DNA from: Klebsormidium nitens
Taxonomy: Eukaryota; Streptophyta; Klebsormidiophyceae; Klebsormidiales; Klebsormidiaceae
Direction: 5' to 3'
Assembly (NCBI GenBank): GCA_000708835.1
Contig: DF237065.1
Span: 86,467-150,466, forward strand
DNA length: 64,000 nucleotides
In this document: in pieces, positions 57,501 through 64,000 of the stretch
Numbering within the stretch: the stretch's first letter is position 1
Layout: the number at the start of each line of letters is the position of its first letter
Made by a program: the position numbers and the translations under genes
Notes under the pieces: model-generated
Told to the model about the DNA's origin: nothing
The model's database searches: none
The model's input: only the letters and a program-made list of their open reading frames with translations

Positions 57501-60486
57501 TCGAACTCGAAGTCGCCCAGCAGATCCTCCACTAGGTTTTCTGTAAGGTATTAGAAGTGGGAGTATGTGGGCTTTCTGGATTTTATTTGGCTTACAGCAG
57601 TATGGTAGAACCCGTGTGACAGAGCAGGTCAAGTGTTTTCACCTCGAACTCGAAGTCGCCCAGCAGATCCTCCATCAGGTTTTCTGTAAGGGAAGGGAAT
57701 TTCGAGTATGTGGGCTTTCTGGGTTTCTAAGGCTTACGGTTTGGATCATGGTAGACCTTGATAGAGCCGTTTGATAGAGCACGTCAACCGTTCGCACCTC
57801 GAACTCAAAATCGCCCAGTAGATCCTCTACCAGATTCTCTGCAGAGGTTCTAACGGCTTGGAGTTTTTGAGCTTTCTGGATTGTTGAAACGAGTCAGCAA
57901 TGTTTCGAATATGATCAACTTTGAAGACCCCTTGGCGACTGAAGGTTTCGTCTGTGACAACTTTACGAAGTATCGCCACCTCAGGATTCGCACATGGTAG
58001 AGCAGGTCGAACAATTGCATCAACAATGGGAATTTGCTAAGCAGGAGCTTTATCAGGGTCGCTGCAAGGCCTAAAAAATCTGAGTCACTTGGCTTCGTGG
58101 AGGTGTAAAGTATACTCGTTCTTGTTGATGTCCTCGTTCTTGTTGTGTATTCACTTGCCTTGCCCGAACATTTTTATTGTTTTTCAACTTACGTATCTGG
58201 CGACGAAAGTGTCGAAATAAGACGCTTGTATCGTGAATAAACTTGGGGACACTACGCACACGAGGTCAGCTGTTTGCACGGCACAGAGAAGCAGCAATGA
58301 CAAGAGCAACTAAAGATTGAACACTCTTGACAGGGTTGACTCTAAGGAAGATCCGCTCTTCCAGCCTAAAACCGTGAAGCAAGAGGTCAAATGCACGATT
58401 CCGGACTCCGCTCCAACCAGCCGCTGAGATAAGGTATACAAAAGTGGGGGTTGAATGCGATAGTGTCTCTCGTTCCCAATCCGCAAGTCCTGCCGTCGTC
58501 TACCCCCACTGACACCAAGTCGAGTGCATTATGATGCATGCCCGATCCCTGCAATGTTAGCACATACCAAAGGATTGGTAAAGTCCTCCTCTGGCCAGTG
58601 CATCTGCAAATCCTCCCTGCCAACAGAAACAGATCACTGAACCTTACTGCTAGCGGAAGTCCTTGAGACACAGAAAGCTAGTTCGCACTTACCGGTGCTC
58701 CTCCTGTTCATCACGATGAACTGGAAACGGGGCTGCGTCCGCCTGCGAGAGAGTGGAGATTGCGGCTTTTTAACACTGTTTATTCTCCTAGCAGTACAAT
58801 TAAATAAGTCTGAGCAGTCGAATTGGAGGTCGTGCGAGTCTGGGGTTCAGTGTATCCTTTGTTCAAAGGTGTTACAAATTTCTTCTTACTATGCAATCTC
58901 GTCGGAACAGGACGCAATTTCCTTTGCTAACCAGTGGCCCTATCAGTACTTTTATGGTGGCCCTATCGGTACTTTCATGGTGGCCCTAACGGGACTTGCT
59001 ATGGATCATGACCCAGTATCTACACCAACGAGGCTGCTCAAAAATAATCAAAAGCCCGCTTCAGGGTGAGCAAGTGGTGGTGATTGAGAATCGGACAAAT
59101 AACAGCCTGCCGTCAGAACTAACTTTCAGCATCTATGCTTGTTTTCCTCACCCTCTCTGTTTTTCTTTCAGCTCATTATGCTTCAAACTATTCCCCTCCG
59201 GACAAGTCTTACCTTTTGACCACAAACAAAGACCCCTCAACGTCCTTCCGACTCTGCAGAAAGCACGTTGCAAGCGGTTAGCTTGTTGTGAAAACTGAGG
59301 CAAAATTGCTCCACCCTTTGACCTGCATAATTAAGACTTTGATTTCCAAGGGTCAATCTCAGACCCTACTGCCAATCACGACCTATCCAATCTACCGGCC
59401 TGCTTATCGCTTGAAGGCCTGCATGGTCGATCGTGATGGACGCGTTGAAGACCAAGATCAGATTGAGCGATTCAGGAACACTTTTGACTGCAGAGCCTCT
59501 TGTAACGCATGTGGCCCATCAAAATTGTACACCTCCGCAAGGTTCAACCTACATTGATAGCCAAATCTGGTATAGGAGGTGCCCCTGACAATCTCTCAGC
59601 TCTCTCTTTTCTTTAATGCACAAGTCACACGCCACAGGAACACACTTGATCTTGGGGGGACCGAAACTGAACTCCAGCCAAGAAGCGGAGGCATGTGGAA
59701 CTGCATATCATCTAGAAACAGCTCTTTTAAGGCAAGCTACCAAACACTTGTCAGGACCAAACTATTCACTAAGTACTTAGATGCACAAGGTCTGCAATCT
59801 ACACCATACTCTATAGATGTACTGGCCCAAATGTGGGGGATGCTTATGAGCAAGAGCGGACAGTCACAAGTCTTCAGCAGCAGCTTGCTGAATGCATCAG
59901 TGTCTGCAGATGGACCGGCCCAGACATGGGAGATGCTCATGAGCAAAAGCGGACGGTCCAAAGTCTTCAGCAGAAGCTTGCTTAAATGCATTAGTGTCTG
60001 GCATCATGGAGAAAAGGTTCTGGACGCAGTAGTGGTGGTACAATGAACAGTTGACTCAAAGACCCACTGTAAGATAGACCGCCACTCAAGCCTTGTTGTC
60101 CTCATGACAAAGCAATTGGAAGGACTAACACTAGCTTTTTAACACTTCCACCGCCATTGCAAATACTATGCTCGTTTCTTGATCACATGGTACTCTGGAC
60201 GAGGCTTCACAAGGTAGGCCCTTTGGAACGCCACAGATACAAGCATCCAAACTTGCAGCTTGCTCGACGGAAGAGCAGGGAAGGATGCTAGTCAGAAAAT
60301 AGTCATCGAGAAATACCCCACACTCACCCACTGCTTCTCATCGACGTCAAACTCGTACAGCGTCACATGCCCCGCCGTCGCCAGGATGTCCTCCACGTTG
60401 GCATCCATCCGCTGCAAGACCGCCAGGTTCAGCTCCTTGGCTGACTCCTGATCGATCTGCGGCTGCGGGGTGCGGCTCTGCGCCAT
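54505..60486 (-). CDS. DCP1: mRNA-decapping enzyme subunit 1 (DCP1)
   Basis: DCP1 activates DCP2 for removal of the mRNA 5' cap in cytoplasmic processing bodies. Seven exons join in phase to 352 residues: 60328-60486, 59213-59253, 58693-58742, 57396-57540, 56516-56572, 55536-55671 and 54505-54975. The EVH1-type domain is complete: ELNLAVLQRMDANVEDILAT, HVTLYEFDVDEKQW, SRKDVEGSLFVVKRRTQPRF, QFIVMNRRST, NLVEDLLGDFEFEVQTPYLL, YRNAVQEVNGIWFYN and RECEDAAKLITRIISAFNKT. A Pro-rich linker follows (about residues 215-300). The C-terminal helix ITRDRIREALAQLVQDDRFV, DLVYEAVKNAH matches the trimerisation region. The length is normal for plant DCP1. MAQ at 60486 is preferred over the in-frame upstream Met (60576) because family members begin just before this conserved block. 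Exons 2 and 3 are very short (41 and 50 bases). Exons 4 and 6 have intronic edge copies. Confidence 0.96.
55641..55803. repeat. Upstream copy of DCP1 exon 6 5' edge
   Basis: The exon edge plus acceptor at 55641-55675 (GTCGGCTCTAGTTCTTGG, then TATGCCGGGCTGC) recurs 128 bp upstream in gene direction at 55769-55803 (GTCGGCTCTAGTTCCTAA, then TATGCCGGGCTGC). The copy keeps the reading (PAY and ELEPT) but changes the Gln codon to a stop. Confidence 0.85.
57252..57445. repeat. Downstream copy of DCP1 exon 4 3' edge
   Basis: The exon end and donor (57387-57445: CAGCCTCACCTGGTTATGAG, then CTTGGCGGCGTCTTCGCAC and GTAGAACCAGA) is repeated at 57252-57311 (CAGCCTCACCTGGTTATCAG, then CTTGGCGGCGTCCTCGCAC), 135 bp away inside the downstream intron. 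The donor is intact in the copy. Confidence 0.9.
57497..57846. repeat. Three copies of DCP1 exon 4 5' edge
   Basis: The exon start with its acceptor (57497-57548, encoding NLVEDLLGDFEFEV) is repeated at 57640-57690 and 57795-57846, spaced 143 and 155 bp. The repeats share the intron sequence that follows (GAGTATGTGGGCTTTCTGG, then GGTAGA and GAGCAGGTCAA). The copies still spell VEDLLGDFEFE on the minus strand, with substitutions mostly silent. The third copy has a good acceptor (TCTGCAG) and a GT just after the block (GAG|GTGCGA). Confidence 0.92.
58934..58996. repeat. 23-bp tandem repeat in a DCP1 intron
   Basis: TGGCCCTATCAGTACTTTTA followed by TGG repeats as TGGCCCTATCGGTACTTTCA followed by TGG, with a partial third copy beginning TGGCCCTAACGG. 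It lies in the intron between exons 2 and 3. Confidence 0.85.
59816..60001. repeat. 93-bp tandem duplication in DCP1 intron 1
   Basis: The 93-bp unit at 59816-59908 (GGCCCAAATGTGGGGGATGC and on to GAATGCATCAGTGTCTGCA) is followed directly by a diverged copy at 59909-60001. The unit is a multiple of three and open on the plus strand. No known exon lies inside it, so this duplication is not an exon-edge copy. Confidence 0.9.
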
Positions 60487-61063
60487 GCTTGCACCCGGGC
60501 TTTTGGACGCAAGGGGTTCCGGGCGCCTCTCAGGAAACGCAGCTCTTTGCAAACCTTCCGACAAGCAACGGAACATTTAGCAGACTCCTGTTGTGGCTGC
60601 ACCCCTGCGATTCTTTGCCTTCACAGACGTCGTTTCAAGTGCACATCTTCATTCAGAACTTCAGCCTTCAGGAGACTTCAATGATTCTGAAGAGCGACAG
60701 ATCAACAGAGATCAGATACCGAGTCAAGAGGAGCCGAATTGACAACGGAGGTGAAGATGGGAAAATATGCAGTCAAATTACATGAACTCTTATGAGCATC
60801 CGGAGCAAAAAGACGGCACGCGGTAACCGGCGTTTTGTATATCCTTTAATTTGTCTTTTGAAATAGAACGGTCAACCGTTACCAAGCCCTTAAAAAATCA
60901 AAAGCCTCTGATAAAAACTCCGAATATATCAAACAGACTTGTCATGTCTGTACAGCTGGGTTCCGAATCCAGCCATGAAGACTTTCGTGGCCCCACATTC
61001 TGAATCCTAGAGCTGCGAAACACTTGAGGAGCGCTTAGAACTCCCAGACAGCTAGCGACCATC
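60487..61063. promoter_or_regulatory. Divergent promoter region, DCP1 / MPH2
   Basis: DCP1 starts leftward at 60486 and MPH2 rightward at 61064, with 577 bases between the two start codons. This short interval must hold both 5' UTRs and promoters. Part of it (60487-60576) is open in the DCP1 frame. The ATG of MPH2 has a strong context (ACCATCATGGCG). Confidence 0.6.
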
Positions 61064-63085
61064 ATGGCGTCCTCTCTTGCTGCCGGAGCCGTCAGCTCCA
61101 AGCTCGTTGCCATCCGCATTCCCTCCTCTCAGCAGACTTCCTGCCAACCTTCTTCTTTCTCCGGAGCCCCCATCTTTGCGCACAGACTACCTGCAAACGG
61201 AAGCAGGATAACTTGTCAGGCAGAGAAAGACGCTGCTGACGTAAGCAGGAGGAGCATTTTGGGGCTTGCTGCTGCAGTCGTCCCAGTCTTGGCTGCGTCT
61301 CCTGCATTTGCGCTTCTGGAGAGCGATGAAGATCTAGAGTTGCTCTCAAAGGTGAAGGAGTCGAGGAAGAAGCGGGAGGCCAGCCAAGCGGAGGCGAAAA
61401 ACAACCAGGATGAGTCATGTAAGGCGGCCATGCTGGCGGATTTGGGCTACAATGGTTTGTTTCTTGTGTTTTTCCTGATCTCGGTGTCACTCGGGGAGCT
61501 TTTATGAGCTTCATGCAGGCTTGTGCATTTCCATTTCTCGAACTCAGCCAACACCGCCATCTCTTCTGAAACTGGTACATGAGCGGCACAACCCTAACGG
61601 TTTGCACATGTGTCCGCACACTTGCCCTGGCGGTATTTCCGCCTGCATTCGGTTATTCATCGCAATCGCTTAGTATGCGGCAGGGCTTAAAAGTGATCAT
61701 CGTGCAAAGCTTCAGAATGAGTTTGATTGGCTGCTGCAGCTGAAATCTGCAAGCAAAGGTTGAGGGACAAGCTCAAGAGCTTTTACTCCCCGTAATGAGG
61801 ACTTTATATGCTCCTGTGAGCGAAGCCTATAAAGTCTGCGATATGGTCCGCTCAAAGGAGCATATACTGACGGTGATATCCATGTTCTTTCAAAGACTTG
61901 CACTGTCGAACCACCTCAAGAAAAGTCTGCTGAGGTGGACTCTTTATACAGCGGGAGTCATGTGTGCTCTTCTCGTTTCCCTGATCGAGAGCAAGACGCA
62001 CCGCTAACCAGCGCTTTCAGGGCTGGACTGGTGATCAAGTAGCTGAAGCAGAATTAGGTGATGAAAGCATAAGCAAGTCGAAGAAGACGCATAGAAAGTT
62101 CAAAGAGAAAAGATAGAAGAAGAACAACAATTTGAATGTGGCGCCCTTCTTTTTCCGCAGCGGCGGTCCAGGATGCGGTAAACAGGCTGGCCAAGGCTGG
62201 CCAGGCGATTGACAGCGACGACTTTGAAACCGCGTCGTCTGTCCTCGGAAGCAGCTCGGACGTTACCTGGGTTGCAAATGTAGATGGGGCTCTAGCTAAG
62301 GTGACCGTTTCGACTTAGAATGTCTGCATCAAGGCTTGTTAATGAAAGCAGATTCTGTTGGTATGTGACATGGTGAACCTGAGGCAGTCGCTCAACAGTG
62401 ACATGATGGCTTGCTGGTGATTGGGACATCAAGTAGAGGCACATTGCCCCCAGGTTATCTGCTGCTTTTACTGAAAGCTGGCCTTTTCTGCTTGATATAA
62501 AACACGAGAGCTCCTGAACTATGCGCTGACCACCTACAACTTGCTTGCAGTTCGGTAGCAAAGGAAAGGAAAAGAAGGCGGCTGCCGACTTCAAATCTGC
62601 GTTGAAGGCCCTCCAGACCTCAGGTAATTCAGTCGTACTTCATTGAATCTTGTTTTCACGCTAATCTTCTCCAGTGGCACACAGTTGAGGTGAACCTTTC
62701 TTTGAACAACTGGGAAGCCCAAAAGCTGCGATCAATGACCATCTTAATTCTTGCACTTCCACCATCTCTGTAAGGGGCCAGAGCTTTTGGACTGTCAGTC
62801 CCTCACAATAACGTGCTCGTGGAACTCATTGAAATGTCGTCCTGACGCTAAATGCTTCTAAAGATCTAAAAAGTTGGGGTCCCGACTGCGCAACAAAAGG
62901 ACGTATCTCTAGCCGTAACAGTCGTCTCAATCGCTTGTTGGATCTGGTCCACTCCAACTTCTCTTGCCGTTGCAGTTGCTCAAAAGAATGCTGATGCAGC
63001 GAAGAGCCAATTCGTAACTGCCGCAAAGGCTCTTGAATTGTGGAGCGACCTGACCGGACTCGCAGCTACTCTACAAGGATTGTAG
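61064..63085 (+). CDS. MPH2: Thylakoid lumen 16.5-kDa-type protein, PSII maintenance (MPH2)
   Basis: Four exons join in phase to 225 residues: 61064-61418, 62161-62300, 62551-62623 and 62976-63085. The N-terminus is a bipartite transit signal. Residues 1-60 are Ser/Ala-rich for the plastid, followed by a twin-Arg lumen signal, SRRSILGLAAAVVPVLAASP, with cleavage expected after AFA. The mature part follows the family in order: LESDEDLELLSKVKESRKKR, AVQDAVNRLAKAGQAIDSDD, ASSVLGSSSDVTWVANVDGA, then AAKALELWSDLTGLAATLQG at the end. In Arabidopsis the homologue (16.5-kDa lumen protein) supports repair of photosystem II under high light. The protein is full length, and the Tat motif suggests folded import into the lumen. 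The gene is transcribed divergently from DCP1. Confidence 0.95.
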
Positions 63086-64000
63086 TTTAATCACTGGTAA
63101 GCTTCGTGTTGGGTACAGTCCGAGGTGAATGGGGTTCGGAATGTTCCTACCATTTTGGGCTTGGTGCATCATGGGCTTTTGCGGCCGCCTTATGCTATTA
63201 CCGTTCCAATTTTGCAGCTATTCATTTTCTGCGAACAAATTGATCTTTAAGGTTCGACCTCGGACTCCGGCTCGAGTTACAATGCATGTGACCATCTTGA
63301 CTTGTCGGATGGTACCGACCGTCTCTGTTTGAATGTGACAAAGTTTTACTGCTGCCATGGGCGATAAGTACGTATATGCGGCACGGCATGCATTACGGGG
63401 CGGCAATGAAGTGAGTATGATGGTAACTCTGGTTTCGCAGTGACATTCGTTTCGATCAAGATGTAGCACTGTTCATACCACTGCCACCTCCGCTTCACGA
63501 TGCATCATATACATATTGTCCTGTACTTTTTCTGCAAACCGTCTAGCTCTGTCGAGATGCGCATGTTATATTGTATTCCGCGTCATGCAATCCGTCTGGA
63601 ATCCATCTGAGCGCATAGTAAGATGGACCGCCGATATAACATGTTGGATGAAACCTGCCAACGATTGGTCGTGCAGTCACTGAGTCTTTTAAGTAGGACG
63701 GAGCAATGTGTCGATCGGCGGCCCCGGGCGCCAATATCTCAGTCCGTCCTGTCAGATCCATTAGGCCTTCAGCAGTGCATGGTGAATACTTGCTTCGCTG
63801 CTATGTACACAGAAGTTCGCTGAATACGTACGGCTTTTCGGAAGCACTGGCATTGTGCTGGTCGAAGCTGAGAACTTGTATCACGGTCTGAAGGGCCGCG
63901 GTCGCGCGGCCGCCTCGTACTAAAAACTAAGTTAGCCGCGCGGCGGCCCGGCCTCGATGATCATATGACGGCACAGTTTAGGAACAGTATTAGCCGTAGG
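63086..64000. other. 3' flank, no gene seen
   Basis: No frame here has domain support. A GC-rich patch of GCGGCC/GGCCGCGG words at 63895-63955 resembles those at 1790-1830 and 23460-23520. Confidence 0.4.

Noticed and set aside
1-64000. CRISPR arrays, tRNA or rRNA genes, bacterial-type operons
   Set aside because: No regularly spaced palindromic repeats, no cloverleaf sequence and no polycistronic gene packing were seen. The sequence is eukaryotic nuclear in style.

Overview
The window is nuclear DNA of a green, photosynthetic eukaryote. Genes run on both strands, are broken into many short exons with GT-AG (rarely GC-AG) introns, and lack operons. It encodes a plastid thylakoid-lumen PSII-maintenance protein, a plant GDSL lipase and a plant receptor kinase, together with a motile-cilium central-pair protein (CFAP54). 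That mix fits a streptophyte alga with flagellated cells, for example Klebsormidium, better than a seed plant; the genus is inference.

Layout: 1-2.4 kb is gene-poor with two non-autonomous inverted-repeat elements. 2.43-14.65 kb (+) is a many-exon gene that reads as a degenerate dynamin/SLIP-GC-like GTPase fused to a C-terminal OTU-like fold lacking its catalytic Cys. 15.66-~22.3 kb (-) is a CFAP54-like gene. 23.83-33.52 kb (+) is a receptor-like kinase with a ricin-B/PAN-like ectodomain. 34.87-38.88 kb (-) is a GDSL esterase/lipase. 41.30-45.43 kb (-) is a 7-TM protein resembling plant RGS1 but with a coiled-coil tail in place of an RGS box. 46.75-48.10 kb (+) is a DUF952 protein. 49.04-53.51 kb (-) is a probably plastid-targeted peptidoglycan-binding-domain protein. 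54.51-60.49 kb (-) is decapping factor DCP1. 61.06-63.09 kb (+) is the thylakoid lumen protein MPH2 (16.5 kDa family). For six genes I traced every exon junction with conserved reading phase, giving predicted proteins of 788, 419, 427, 123, 531, 352 and 225 residues for RLK, GDSL, 7-TM, DUF952, PGBD, DCP1 and MPH2 (seven proteins in all, DUF952 included).

The most striking signal is not a gene. In at least five genes (RLK, 7-TM, PGBD, DCP1, CFAP54-like) the introns contain one to three degenerate direct copies of the edge of the neighbouring exon, splice site included, spaced about 105-175 bp. The 5' edge is copied upstream and the 3' edge downstream, so exons look as if they have been stamped outward into their own introns. 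In three exons both edges are copied. In the RLK the copies are exactly 105 bp apart, stay in frame and keep their donor sites. A second window-wide signal is 14 copies of the palindrome TGACGTCA, mostly in or near exons, where about one is expected by chance. At least five MITE-like inverted-repeat elements are also present.
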